Of a DNA stretch of 64,000 bases, positions 35,269 to 44,923 are shown one piece after another. The notes beneath the pieces were generated by a model. It searched no databases. It saw only the letters and a list, made by a program, of their open reading frames with translations, and was not told where the DNA came from. Position 1 is the first letter of the stretch, and each line of letters begins with the position of its first letter. A program made the position numbers and the translations under genes. Origin of the DNA: Dyadobacter psychrophilus (lineage in GTDB: Bacteria; Bacteroidota; Bacteroidia; Cytophagales; Spirosomataceae); contig NZ_FUZA01000005.1 in the NCBI RefSeq assembly GCF_900167945.1, positions 62,001 to 126,000 on the forward strand. Direction: 5' to 3'.

Positions 35269-35979
35269 ATGAAAAAAGAAGATATACATCCATTTGACTG
35301 GCCAAGGATATTTTTTGGTGAAGTCCCGTTTTCGTTTTTTATAGAAGTCATCTTTCGCACGGCGTTCATTTACCTCATCCTGATGGTTGCAATGCGGTTA
35401 ATGGGAAAAAAAATTGCATCTCAGCTGGGAAGGAACGAAATGATCGCAATGATTTCGATGGCGGCAGCAATAGGGGTGCCCTTGCAGTCTCCCGACAGAG
35501 GTTTGTTGCCAGCTGTGATCATTGCGGGCATTGTTGTTGCAATTCAGCAGTTAATAGCCGGCAAAACCACGACCAGCGAGAATTTTGAAACCATTACGCA
35601 GGACAAGATCAGTACGCTGGTTTCTGAAAGCAGGTTGGAATTAAAAGAAATGTCAAGAACCAGATTGACACGCGAACGCGTTTTCGGCCAGCTCCGTAAC
35701 CAGGGTTATTGCCAGTTGGGTGAGGTCCGGAGAATGTATCTGGAAGCAAACGGGACCTTCACGGTTATCAAGCACGAGCGCGCTGTGCCCGGACTGTGCA
35801 TATTGCCGGATTGGGATCAGGAATACATTAATAAGCTTTGCAATGACACTGGAAAAATAGTCTGTAACCATTGCGGGAACCTGCTGGCGCAAGCGGGCAC
35901 AGAAATCAAGAAATGCAATAATTGTGGTAAAAAGGAATGGATTAAGGCAGTCATTAACACCAAAGAAAAAACCGAATGA
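35269..35979 (+). CDS. DUF421 membrane protein with C-terminal zinc ribbon, copy 2
   Basis: A 236-residue paralogue of the preceding protein. ATG 35269 is chosen because it begins MKKEDIHPFDWPRIFFGE, matching MKKEDIHLWDVQRILIGE of copy 1. Transmembrane helices lie at about 25-105, then the DUF421 soluble domain (FGQLRNQGYCQLGEVRRMY) and a zinc ribbon CNHCGN...CNNCGK at the C-terminus. Its stop overlaps the start of the GH13 gene by four bases, so the three genes form one unit. Tandem duplication is the simplest explanation. Confidence 0.85.
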   Translation: MKKEDIHPFDWPRIFFGEVPFSFFIEVIFRTAFIYLILMVAMRLMGKKIASQLGRNEMIAMISMAAAIGVPLQSPDRGLLPAVIIAGIVVAIQQLIAGKTTTSENFETITQDKISTLVSESRLELKEMSRTRLTRERVFGQLRNQGYCQLGEVRRMYLEANGTFTVIKHERAVPGLCILPDWDQEYINKLCNDTGKIVCNHCGNLLAQAGTEIKKCNNCGKKEWIKAVINTKEKTE

Positions 35980-37679
35980 AGCAGCCAGTCAGGATTTTAA
36001 TGCTCATTATTTTAATGTTCCCGGCCCTTTGCGAAGCGCAGGAAAAACTCGCGGGTGTCGATCTGAAAAACCATTTGTGGTACAAAAACAGCATTATATA
36101 CAACCTTGAAGTGGGTGTTTTTAAAGATAGCGACGGGGACGGCCGTGGCGATTTCCAGGGGCTGATCGAAAAACTTGACTATATCCGTGCACTGGGCGTG
36201 GATGCGATCTGGCTGGCACCGTTTCAGCCTTCGCCGGGTAAGGATGACGGTTATGATGTCGCGGATTTTTATGGGGTTGATGAAAAGCTGGGAACCAGTG
36301 GCGACTTTGCGGAACTGGTTTTCCAAGCAGAAAAAAGGGGCTTGCGGGTCATTATGGATCTGGTGATCAATCATACGTCAGATCAGCATCCCTGGTTTAA
36401 GAATGCGAGAAAAAGCAAGGACTCCAAGTATCGCGACTGGTACATTTGGTCGGATAAATTGCCGAAGGACTATGACAAGGGAATGGTGTTTCCAGGCGTG
36501 CAAAAGGCTGTTTGGAAGTTGGATTCGCTTTCCGGGCAGTATTATTACCATCGTTTTTACGACTTTCAGCCAGATCTGAACTTCGCTAATCCGGATGTGG
36601 TGACAGAAAGTCAAAAGATCATTGGTTACTGGCTCAACCACGGCATTTCCGGCTTTCGTCTGGACGCGGTTCCTTTTATCATCGAAGTGCCCAAAACGGG
36701 TAGTGAAAAACCCAAGCTGGATTACAAGTTTTTGATGGATATCCGGCAGTTTGCTCAGTCCCGGAAAGCGGATGTTGCTATTCTGGGCGAAGCAAATGTG
36801 ATGCCCGAAGAAAATCAAAATTATTTTGGAAAGAACGGTGAGGGAATGCAAATGATGTTCAATTTCTTTGCTAACCAACATTTATTTTACGCTCTGGCAA
36901 CAGGAAAACTCGATCCGTTCAAGAAAGCGATCTCAGAAACACAAACCATTCCGGAGGCATCCCAATGGGCACATTTTCTTAGAAATCACGATGAAATTGA
37001 CCTTGGCAGGCTTACAGACAAACAACGGCAGGAAGTGTATGACAAATTTGGCCCTGATACGAGCATGCAGCTGTACGACCGGGGCATCCGGCGGCGGCTG
37101 GCCACAATGCTCGGCAATAACCGCAAGCATATGGAACTGGCTTACAGCTTGTTATTTTCGCTTCCGGGAACTGCGGTTATCCGCTACGGCGACGAGCTGG
37201 GGATGGGGGACGACCTGCGTTTGAAAGAGCGTATTTCCGTCCGCACGCCTATGCAATGGACAAGCGACAAGAATGCTGGTTTCACGACGGCTGACACTGC
37301 GTTTCGTCCCGTTATCGATTTTGGCGATTATAGTTACAAAAAGATCAACGTGGAGCAGCAACTGCGCGATTCCGCATCCATGCTCAACTGGACCACGGAA
37401 TTGATCAAACTCAGAAAATCCTGTCCTGAGATTGGCTTAGGCACTTATAAGGTGATCGAAGCTGGCTCACCGTATGTTTTTGCTATTCAGTATGAGCATG
37501 AAGGTAAGTCGCTGTTGATCCTGCATAATTTCAGCGATCAGCCGCAACAGTCCACATTTAACTTAACTGGGAATAAGGCTTTAACAGACTTGATGCAAAA
37601 GGAAGATCAAAACGCATCCTCCGGAAAATACAACATCAAACTCAGAGGATATGGCTATAAATGGTTCCGGCTTAAATAA
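35976..37679 (+). CDS. Secreted GH13 alpha-amylase-family enzyme (trehalose synthase/alpha-glucosidase-like)
   Basis: A 567-residue enzyme with a signal peptide (LIILMFPALCEAQ). GH13 motifs are in order: DGYDVADFYGVDEKLGT near 92, MDLVINHTSD (region I) near 130, GFRLDAVPF with the nucleophile Asp near 229, LGEANV with the acid Glu near 272, and LRNHDEID with the third Asp near 337. The NSIIYNLEVGVFKDSDGDG start is close to trehalose synthase-like subfamily 16. A C-terminal beta domain follows. The export signal is unusual for trehalose synthase, so an alpha-glucosidase or glucosyltransferase role is also possible. Translation is coupled to DUF421 copy 2. Confidence 0.87.
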   Translation: MKQPVRILMLIILMFPALCEAQEKLAGVDLKNHLWYKNSIIYNLEVGVFKDSDGDGRGDFQGLIEKLDYIRALGVDAIWLAPFQPSPGKDDGYDVADFYGVDEKLGTSGDFAELVFQAEKRGLRVIMDLVINHTSDQHPWFKNARKSKDSKYRDWYIWSDKLPKDYDKGMVFPGVQKAVWKLDSLSGQYYYHRFYDFQPDLNFANPDVVTESQKIIGYWLNHGISGFRLDAVPFIIEVPKTGSEKPKLDYKFLMDIRQFAQSRKADVAILGEANVMPEENQNYFGKNGEGMQMMFNFFANQHLFYALATGKLDPFKKAISETQTIPEASQWAHFLRNHDEIDLGRLTDKQRQEVYDKFGPDTSMQLYDRGIRRRLATMLGNNRKHMELAYSLLFSLPGTAVIRYGDELGMGDDLRLKERISVRTPMQWTSDKNAGFTTADTAFRPVIDFGDYSYKKINVEQQLRDSASMLNWTTELIKLRKSCPEIGLGTYKVIEAGSPYVFAIQYEHEGKSLLILHNFSDQPQQSTFNLTGNKALTDLMQKEDQNASSGKYNIKLRGYGYKWFRLK

Positions 37680-37683
37680 AATC

Positions 37684-38247
37684 CTAGTCAAGCAGTGCAA
37701 TTGAAAACAGCTTGTTTGTCCTGTCAAAAAGCAACTCAACGCGCGAATCGAGTTGTATGGCCCCTTTCGTAAGTTGCAGCACACATGCAGAATCGAAATG
37801 CAGGTTTCGGGAAATGCCTGTTTTGTGTGTGACGGGAAAACCGAGGAATTGAGCGGTAGGCCTGGTTCCGGGCTTCTGACGAAAGTTTTGGTTTTGGCTA
37901 ACCAGTTTATCACCAACCTTAAATGTCTGGCCGTGAACCGCACCCACCCAAATGCCACTGTCCGACAAATCCCAGTTTACGAGCTTATCGTGCAGGAAAA
38001 AAATATTGTTCTTTCCATATTTATAAAGCTTCAATGTGTCCTCGTCGATCTCCGAGTAGTAATCAGAAATTTGATCAGGTTCTCCTAAAATAGCGATTAA
38101 TTGTGCCGCGCTGTCTCCCGCGACAACCCCGATAGAATCATTACCGGGTTTCATCAAGGCAATTTGCGTGATATCGGCAACGGTTTGACAATGCGCGGTT
38201 AATGTCAATAAAGTTAGCATGAAGCCAAAAATGAAGGAATATTTCAT
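37684..38247 (-). CDS. Hypothetical secreted protein
   Basis: A 187-residue protein starting at ATG 38247 with a signal peptide (MKYSFIFGFMLTLLTLTAHC). The mature part is a small beta-rich domain with IAILGEPDQISDYYSEID and YGKNNIFFLHDKLVNWDL, reminiscent of SmpA/BamE- or DUF-type lipoprotein folds, but no family is recognised. It ends five bases from the convergent GH13 stop and follows the truncated pseudouridine synthase gene on the same strand. Confidence 0.65.
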   Translation of the reverse strand: MKYSFIFGFMLTLLTLTAHCQTVADITQIALMKPGNDSIGVVAGDSAAQLIAILGEPDQISDYYSEIDEDTLKLYKYGKNNIFFLHDKLVNWDLSDSGIWVGAVHGQTFKVGDKLVSQNQNFRQKPGTRPTAQFLGFPVTHKTGISRNLHFDSACVLQLTKGAIQLDSRVELLFDRTNKLFSIALLD

Positions 38248-38284
38248 AGCAGTTGAGCGAAATTTCCTTAATAACGCTGAAAAC

Positions 38285-39208
38285 TTAATTTTCACCTGCT
38301 GGAACCGCATCCATTTCAATTCCTGCCAGCATATGTGCCAGAATCGGTGCGCATTTTTCACGGCACGCAGGATAAAAATGGCCGTGTTTCCAGAAAGCCG
38401 ATTTGGGGGACTTTCCCCACCAAAATTCAGCCAGCGCGAGCGGCTTCATCTTATTTTGAAAGGCATATTGCAGTAGTTTCGGGGCCGCACATTCGCCGGC
38501 GCCTGCGGGAGGATTTTTGTAGGATGCATCAGCAAATATCGTACGCAGACTTTTGTGCTCCCCGGCTTGGTTCAGGAATTTGTATTGATCAAAAATCTCG
38601 TTTTGCAATGAAACAGAATGCTTTTTGCGTAAAACTTTCAGGTCTGTAATTTCTGTTGCAAATGCCTCATTTTCGAGTTTCTCTAACATCCGAATCTCAT
38701 CATTCATCTTCGAAAGGGCCGTCATTCCCGTGTTAAGGAAGCCGTCTTTTGCGACCCCATCGAAAATGGGAGGGACAAATTTTGGATGATGGTTTCCGCC
38801 AGCCAGCTTCCCCGAAAATGCAGCAATGTATCCGATCTGAGCTTGCTCGGTTTCAACAACAAGGACCCCGAACATTTTACCAATTACATTTTCCATGTCA
38901 TTTGTCAAACCGAAATTATGATCCCAGTCCTGCTGGTTTCCAAGGTGCGTTTGCAGCATTTTAACAGCCAGTAAACTGATCGGATGAGGTTCGTATTGAA
39001 ACGGGAAACCGAATTTATCAGGTAAGGGATAATCGGCCGTAAAATCTTCAAACGGTGTGAAGAAAGTGTCTGCGGGTAAAGTTGAGGGCGTTAACAAAAG
39101 TGATAGGGATACTTCAATTACAAAATCCTGCTGAATACAACAGGCGTATCCGACATCAAAAATACAACATGAAAATTTATTCAGGGATAATAATTGTAAA
39201 TCCAACAC
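38285..39208 (-). CDS. N-terminal domain of an RluA-type pseudouridine synthase, catalytic domain missing
   Basis: A 307-residue frame. From about residue 45 it matches the N-terminal half of the long Bacteroidota RluA-family pseudouridine synthases: FPFQYEPHPISLLAVKM, GKMFGVLVVETEQAQIGYIA, AAFSGKLAGGNHHPKFVPPI, GAGECAAPKLLQYAF and GHFYPACREKCAPILAHM. The protein then stops where the catalytic PseudoU_synth_2 domain should start, and the next bases encode an unrelated secreted protein. The true start may be TTG 39097, giving MLTPSTLPADTFF. It is either a domain remnant or a stand-alone protein. The match is from memory of the family. Confidence 0.6.
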   Translation of the reverse strand: MLDLQLLSLNKFSCCIFDVGYACCIQQDFVIEVSLSLLLTPSTLPADTFFTPFEDFTADYPLPDKFGFPFQYEPHPISLLAVKMLQTHLGNQQDWDHNFGLTNDMENVIGKMFGVLVVETEQAQIGYIAAFSGKLAGGNHHPKFVPPIFDGVAKDGFLNTGMTALSKMNDEIRMLEKLENEAFATEITDLKVLRKKHSVSLQNEIFDQYKFLNQAGEHKSLRTIFADASYKNPPAGAGECAAPKLLQYAFQNKMKPLALAEFWWGKSPKSAFWKHGHFYPACREKCAPILAHMLAGIEMDAVPAGEN

Positions 39209-39266
39209 TTCAATTTAAATAAATATTGATATTTGCAGAGTGAGTTATAATATAACAATTTGAGCT

Positions 39267-40355
39267 ATGCTATTAGAAAGGCGCGATTTCCTATCCTCAT
39301 TGACTTTGGCCAGTGCGGCCACCTTATTTACGGGCAGCTCATTGCTGGCTGCTACGGCTCCCAAAAAAGAAAAATTGGGCATCGCCCTGGTCGGTCTGGG
39401 ATATTACAGCACCGATTTGCTTGCACCGGCTTTGCAATTGACTGAAAAATGTCAACTCGTGGGGATCGTTACCGGCACACCGTCAAAAGCCGAAACCTGG
39501 AAAGCTAAATACAACATCCCGGAAAAGAACATTTATAACTATCAGAATTTCGACCAGATCGCCAATAATCCGGACATTGACATCGTATATGTAGTCCTTC
39601 CGCCTTCTATGCACCGCGAGTTTGTGGTGCGGGCGGCCAAGGCTGGCAAGCATGTGTTCTGTGAAAAACCGATGGCACCGTCTGTTGCAGACTGCGAGGC
39701 GATGATAAGTGCCTGCAAAAGTAATAAGGTGAAGCTGGCCATTGGTTACCGCTGCCAGCACGATCCGAACATTCAGGCTTATATGAAAGTGGCCAAAGAG
39801 CAGAAATTTGGTAAGGTAAAAATGGTAAATAGTGCGGCGGGTTATGTAGACAATCGCACCACGCATTGGAAACAAAACAAAGCCTTGGGCGGCGGCGTAA
39901 TGGGCGATATGGGCGTTTACGCATTGCAGGGCGCCAGGCTTGCCACGGGCGAAGAGCCGATCAGTGTGATTGCGCAGGCTTCAACCACCCGGCCGGAAAT
40001 ATATAAGGAAGTAGAAGAAACAATGATGTTCATGCTCGATTTTCCAAGCGGAGCGCGTGCAGCATGCCAGACGAGTTTTGGGATCAATATGAACCATTTG
40101 CAAATTAATTACGAAAAAGGCTGGGTAAAAATGGAGCCGCAATCGGGTTATAGTGGCAACAAAGGCAGTATGTCGGACGGCACCATTATTAATTTTCCTA
40201 TCAAAAGCCAGCAAGCGAAGCAAATGGATGAGGACTGCCTGGCCATCATGAACAACACAGACCTGATCGCTCCGGGAGAAGAAGGACTTCGCGATATCCG
40301 CGTCGTGGAAGCTATTTATAAGTCGGTTAAATCCGGCCAGTCCGTAAAAATCTAG
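39267..40355 (+). CDS. Tat-exported Gfo/Idh/MocA-family oxidoreductase
   Basis: A 362-residue NAD(P)-binding protein with a twin-arginine signal (ERRDFLSSLTLASAATLF). The Rossmann motif is GIALVGLGYYS near 38-48 and the family motif CEKPMAPS lies near 130. The C-terminal sheet domain has GGGVMGDMGVYALQ. It resembles periplasmic glucose-fructose oxidoreductase-like enzymes that carry their cofactor through Tat. It is two bases upstream of a propeller-cytochrome c lipoprotein gene, so the pair may oxidise a sugar in the periplasm and pass electrons on (inference). Confidence 0.87.
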   Translation: MLLERRDFLSSLTLASAATLFTGSSLLAATAPKKEKLGIALVGLGYYSTDLLAPALQLTEKCQLVGIVTGTPSKAETWKAKYNIPEKNIYNYQNFDQIANNPDIDIVYVVLPPSMHREFVVRAAKAGKHVFCEKPMAPSVADCEAMISACKSNKVKLAIGYRCQHDPNIQAYMKVAKEQKFGKVKMVNSAAGYVDNRTTHWKQNKALGGGVMGDMGVYALQGARLATGEEPISVIAQASTTRPEIYKEVEETMMFMLDFPSGARAACQTSFGINMNHLQINYEKGWVKMEPQSGYSGNKGSMSDGTIINFPIKSQQAKQMDEDCLAIMNNTDLIAPGEEGLRDIRVVEAIYKSVKSGQSVKI

Positions 40356-40357
40356 AA

Positions 40358-42685
40358 ATGAAACATGCCATTGCGTTTTCAGGGCTGCTGCTGGCTTCCC
40401 TGCTGATTTATAATTGTACCGGAACCAAGAAAAACGGGGTTACTGCCGAGTTTCTGACGCCCGAATTCAATCCTAATCCAACCGGCAAATATTTATCGCC
40501 GAAGGAAAGCATGGCAACCATGCACCTTCCGCCGGGATATCGGTTGCAGCTCGTTGCGAGCGAGCCGATGATCAAAGAGCCGGTGGCGATTGCGTGGGAT
40601 GGCAATGGCCGAATGTATGTGGCTGAAATGCTCACTTACATGCAGGATGCAGACGCGGTGGGCGAGCAACAAAAAATCAGCCGGATCTCACTTTTAGAAG
40701 ATACAAATAACGATGGTGTAATGGATAAAAGCACCGTCTTTATCGATAGCCTGCTGCTGCCAAGAATGATGCAGACTGTTGGTAATGAGCTGCTCGTGAA
40801 TGAAACCAACACCATCGACATTTACAGTTACCGCGATACGAACGGGGATGGAAAAGCTGATTTGAAAAAGCCTGTTTACCAAAATGACAAATATGTGGTC
40901 AATGACGTGAACATGGAACACCAGCGCAGTGGGCTGGATTGGAACCTGGACAACTGGATGTATCTCACGTACGACGCGGTCCGTTTTCGTTACACCAATG
41001 GCAAAATGCAGGTGGATACGATTGTGAGCGGGTCGAGCGGACAGTGGGGGCTAACCCATGATAACTATGGCCGGATTTTCTACTCACGCGCAGGCGGTGA
41101 AATACCGGCACTCGGTTTTCAGATCAATCCAAAATACGGAACGCTGGATTTTCCAGACCAATATAATGCTGAATTTTCCGAAGTGTGGCCGATCATTGCT
41201 ACGCCTGATGTACAGGGCGGGCCTCCGCGGCTACGTCCGAATGAAACGCTGAACCATTTTACTGCGCCAACCGGTCAATCCATTTACAGGGGTGAGCAGT
41301 ATCCCGCCGATTTCTCGGGCGATTACATTGTTTGTGAGCCGGTTGCTAGGGCAGTAAGGCGCGCAAAAGTGGTGCACCAAAATGGAAAAACGACGCTCCG
41401 AAATGTATATCAGCGCAAAGAATTCCTATCGTCTTCGGACATGAATTTCAGGCCTGTAAATTCCGCAACAGGGCCCGATGGCAACCTCTACATCGTGGAT
41501 ATGCACCGCGGGATCATTCAGCAAGGCAACTGGACGCCGCCGGGATCATTTCTCAGACAAAAGATCGACAGCATTGGCCTCGCCAAAAACGTGGGGCACG
41601 GCCGCATTTACCGGATCGTTCATGAAAGCTCCAAAATGGCCGCTAAACCGCAAATGCTGAACGAGAAATCAGCAGAACTGCTCCTTCATCTGGGCCATCC
41701 GAACGGCTGGTGGCGAGATAATGCACAAAAAGAACTCATCGCCCGCGCAGATAAATCAGTAATTCCCGCACTGAAAGACATCGCAACCGGTAAGCGCAAC
41801 ATTGCAACGAACGAATTTGAACATTTGGCTAGAATCCACGCATTGTGGACGTTGGAAGGCTTGGACGCCATGGATACTGCATTATTAATAACCGCAATGA
41901 ATGATGCCGACGCGCGGGTCAGGAAGACGGCTGTTTGGATTAGCGAGCCATATTTAAAGTCGGGTGATGAAAAGCTGACTACGCAGGTTGGGAAATTGGC
42001 GAGTGATACAGATGATGACGTGCGCGTTCAGGTGTTGTTGTCATTATATAACAGCAAATCTGATCAGGCGAAAGTAATTGTGAGTGAGATTTTGGACAAA
42101 GGTAAAAACCATGAAATGCTGCTGGCTACCAAAACGGCTTTGGACAAAAACGAAAATGTGAGAACATTCGGCAGCAGGCTAGGGCAAATGGATGAGGAGT
42201 CGCGGAAACTGATTATCAGTGGCGCAGCGATTTTTAAATCATTGTGTGCGAGCTGCCATGGTGCGGATGCCAAAGGACTTGCGATAGGCGGGGCAGGAAT
42301 GGCCGCGCCAGCACTCGTTGGCTCACCAAGACTGGAATTCATCGAAAAAAATAACCTGGTCCGCATCGTGCTGAAAGGCCTGACCGGCCCGGTTGAAGGC
42401 AAAGAATATACCAGCATTATGCCCGCAATGGAAGCCAATAGCGACGAATGGGTGGCATCGGTTGTGAGCTACATCCGCCACGACTTTGGCGGCAAGCCTC
42501 CACGGAAAAAGGGTGAGATTCCAGGCATGGCACCCGCGGCTGTCAATAATGAATCCGGTTTTCCAGTCAGGAAAGCATCTTCACCTATTGTAACGGCCGG
42601 GGAAGTCAAAAAAATAAGGGAGGAAAGTGCTTCACGGACAACGGCCTGGACAATCCAGGAGCTGAAACCGGAAATTCAGGAGTAA
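40358..42685 (+). CDS. Propeller-HEAT-cytochrome c lipoprotein (PVC-type heme-binding, membrane-bound dehydrogenase-like)
   Basis: A 775-residue lipoprotein (lipobox LIYNC). Residues about 50-420 form a beta-propeller of the membrane-bound dehydrogenase type (PPGYRLQLVASEPMIKEPVA, AWDGNGRMYVAEM, GPDGNLYIVDMHRG). About 430-610 looks like HEAT repeats. The C-terminal cytochrome c domain has the heme motif CASCHG near 628 and a later Met candidate in TSIMPAM. It is likely an electron-transferring sugar or alcohol dehydrogenase in the periplasm. Cotranscribed with the Gfo/Idh/MocA gene. Confidence 0.85.
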   Translation: MKHAIAFSGLLLASLLIYNCTGTKKNGVTAEFLTPEFNPNPTGKYLSPKESMATMHLPPGYRLQLVASEPMIKEPVAIAWDGNGRMYVAEMLTYMQDADAVGEQQKISRISLLEDTNNDGVMDKSTVFIDSLLLPRMMQTVGNELLVNETNTIDIYSYRDTNGDGKADLKKPVYQNDKYVVNDVNMEHQRSGLDWNLDNWMYLTYDAVRFRYTNGKMQVDTIVSGSSGQWGLTHDNYGRIFYSRAGGEIPALGFQINPKYGTLDFPDQYNAEFSEVWPIIATPDVQGGPPRLRPNETLNHFTAPTGQSIYRGEQYPADFSGDYIVCEPVARAVRRAKVVHQNGKTTLRNVYQRKEFLSSSDMNFRPVNSATGPDGNLYIVDMHRGIIQQGNWTPPGSFLRQKIDSIGLAKNVGHGRIYRIVHESSKMAAKPQMLNEKSAELLLHLGHPNGWWRDNAQKELIARADKSVIPALKDIATGKRNIATNEFEHLARIHALWTLEGLDAMDTALLITAMNDADARVRKTAVWISEPYLKSGDEKLTTQVGKLASDTDDDVRVQVLLSLYNSKSDQAKVIVSEILDKGKNHEMLLATKTALDKNENVRTFGSRLGQMDEESRKLIISGAAIFKSLCASCHGADAKGLAIGGAGMAAPALVGSPRLEFIEKNNLVRIVLKGLTGPVEGKEYTSIMPAMEANSDEWVASVVSYIRHDFGGKPPRKKGEIPGMAPAAVNNESGFPVRKASSPIVTAGEVKKIREESASRTTAWTIQELKPEIQE

Positions 42686-42706
42686 AAACTAGTGCGAAAA
42701 ACAATG

Positions 42707-42737
42707 TTGCGATCCGGGTATTTTACACGGATCGCAA
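42707..42737. terminator. Terminator between convergent genes
   Basis: A 10-bp perfect stem (42707-42716 with 42728-42737) and an 11-base loop. A T-rich stretch follows only in the minus direction, so it mainly serves the BtuB-like gene. Confidence 0.6.
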
Positions 42738-42742
42738 TGTGT

Positions 42743-44923
42743 CTAAAAATTAAAAGAATATCGAGCAGAAATAGCCCTTCCCGGCAGGTTATAACCTCTT
42801 TTTTCGTAGTAATTCTCGTCCGTTACATTCGCGATTTTGAAGGTTATTGAATGATTTCCGGTTATTTTGAATGCAGCGGCAAAATCAAGCACCATATAAT
42901 TCGGATACTCAATTTCAGGATTGATCGGATCGGTATAATCGATATCCGTCCGCATGCCCACCGTCCGGCCCGATAACCGAAGTCGCAGCCATTTCAAATT
43001 GTCATATTCAAGTCCATAATTGAATGTATTTCTGGCCACATTCTGAATATTGCGGACCGTTTCCGAAGCGTCCGATCCGATGATCAATTCTTTTGCTTTA
43101 AGTAGGGAGGTGCCGTTCCAGAATGCTCTTAATGTATAATGGAAATCGTTTAACGCCCCGAAATCGTAGGAGATTTCCGTTTCCAAACCATTGATATTTG
43201 CGTCGGCAGCATTGACAAAAGTGGCCCTGGAAACGATCACATCACCATTCTGCAGCGGCTCATTCACCGTCCGGATAATCTTGGCTATCCGGTTTTCAAC
43301 CTGGGTCGAAAAGTAGGTGACACCGGCCGATAGCCCCGATTTTGGTTTGTCCAAGTGCAAACCCAGGTCCCAGCTCAGGCTGCTTTCGTTTTTTAGGCCG
43401 GGGTTTCCCGCAGTGACCGCAATCCTGCCTTTTGAATCCCTTATCTCGTTGTAACCGGCCACACTGTACGCATCCGTCGTAACGAATGCACGGCCAACAT
43501 TTGCCTTTATAAATACATTACGCACAGGGTTATAGGTGATCCCGAGACTCGGACTTGTAAACGGCGTGTGCTCTCTGCCCGCTTTATAAGTTGGTAGCAA
43601 TGCTGTTTGGCGCACATCGAATGTAATGTTGTCGTGGCGAACGCCCGGCTGCAAGGTTATTTTTCCAAATTCCAGCAATGCCTGTGCAAAAAATGCGGAC
43701 GAAATGATCGCATATTCGGGCTGCGTGGGAGCGCGCTCCGTGGTGTCATTCGTCCAGCGGCGACTTTTGGTGGAAGCGTTCAGATAGTCATAACCCACGA
43801 TTATTGAATGTTGCCCGATCTTCCAGACATCCTTAACCTGGATTCCCTTCCACTCGTTTTTCCCCGCAGCAGAACGGAAAGGAACCACGGGCTTGCCCGA
43901 AACATTGAGGGTGTAATTGGACGTGTTTTCTCCTGCTCCAAAAATTTTAACGGTCGGACTGTGTGAGCCAATTTGCCCGGTAAGCGAAATGTCCAATGCA
44001 GATCGGCCGATGTCTTTGGTGCTTGCTTCCGTGCTGCCGGACGAGATCTCGCCCGGTGACTCAACATTTTTCGCCTGAAATGTCTCACCCCGCACATCCA
44101 ACCTGAAATATTGGTTCAACTGATAACCCAGCCGCAACGCCCCGGAGTAATAATGCAGCTGTGTATAAGGCCGTTTTGCCCCATCGTTTACAGTTTCGTC
44201 GACTTTTTCAATCGGCCGGTCGTTGTAATTTTTTTGTGCCGAACGATAGCCAAAAGCATCTCGCAGCCAGTTATTGCTTCCTGTTTTATAATCTTTTGAC
44301 CTTTCCAAATAAGCAAATGAAAGGTCGAAATCGAATTTCTTGGTCAAATTTCCACCTGTATTGATGCCAGCCTGAACTGTATTAAAACTCCCGTATTCCA
44401 CGAAACCATTGCCGCTTGCCGGGCCTTTTGAATGCTTCGTGATCACATTAATAACGCCTCCCATAGCCTGAGAACCGTAAAGAGAAGAAGCGGGGCCTTT
44501 CAAAACCTCGATCCTTTCAATGCCATTCAAATTGATCTGCGATAAATTCGTCGCACCCGCCGCACGACCGTCTATGAGGAGCAATGTCCGCTGGTTAAGT
44601 CCTGAAAATTGAGGCCGGAAACCACGAATTCCGATTCCGCTGGACAGGTTAGGATACTGGATCACATCCACAGCTGCTGATTTACGGACTATGTCGGTAA
44701 GATCCTGCGCCGGCGTCAGGCGAATGTCCTCTGAGGAAATAAGGTCTATTTTTTGGGCGATCCGTTCTTTCTGCGTGTCAAAACGTGTTGCCGTAACCAC
44801 AATCGGGTTCAGCAGATTCACGTCGGCAGAATCGGTAGTCGCGTCCTGGGCCGCTACGGAAAAACAGCCTGCGAATGTAAGGCAGAAGACGGATAAAGGT
44901 AAAGTGCTATGCAAGGGATTCAT
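42743..44923 (-). CDS. BtuB-like TonB-dependent receptor
   Basis: A 726-residue outer-membrane receptor with a signal peptide ending SVAAQ. The TonB box NPIVVTATRFDTQKE is at about 40-54, followed by a plug (DLTDIVRKSAAVDVIQ, GIRGFRPQ, LLLIDGRAAG, IEVLKGPASSLYGSQAMGG) and a barrel ending ISARYSFNF. It lacks the carboxypeptidase-regulatory domain of SusC. It is cotranscribed with a cobalt/nickel-type permease behind a cobalamin riboswitch, so the ligand is probably cobalamin, a corrinoid or chelated cobalt. The gene overlaps the permease gene by 17 bases. Confidence 0.85.
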   Translation of the reverse strand: MNPLHSTLPLSVFCLTFAGCFSVAAQDATTDSADVNLLNPIVVTATRFDTQKERIAQKIDLISSEDIRLTPAQDLTDIVRKSAAVDVIQYPNLSSGIGIRGFRPQFSGLNQRTLLLIDGRAAGATNLSQINLNGIERIEVLKGPASSLYGSQAMGGVINVITKHSKGPASGNGFVEYGSFNTVQAGINTGGNLTKKFDFDLSFAYLERSKDYKTGSNNWLRDAFGYRSAQKNYNDRPIEKVDETVNDGAKRPYTQLHYYSGALRLGYQLNQYFRLDVRGETFQAKNVESPGEISSGSTEASTKDIGRSALDISLTGQIGSHSPTVKIFGAGENTSNYTLNVSGKPVVPFRSAAGKNEWKGIQVKDVWKIGQHSIIVGYDYLNASTKSRRWTNDTTERAPTQPEYAIISSAFFAQALLEFGKITLQPGVRHDNITFDVRQTALLPTYKAGREHTPFTSPSLGITYNPVRNVFIKANVGRAFVTTDAYSVAGYNEIRDSKGRIAVTAGNPGLKNESSLSWDLGLHLDKPKSGLSAGVTYFSTQVENRIAKIIRTVNEPLQNGDVIVSRATFVNAADANINGLETEISYDFGALNDFHYTLRAFWNGTSLLKAKELIIGSDASETVRNIQNVARNTFNYGLEYDNLKWLRLRLSGRTVGMRTDIDYTDPINPEIEYPNYMVLDFAAAFKITGNHSITFKIANVTDENYYEKRGYNLPGRAISARYSFNF

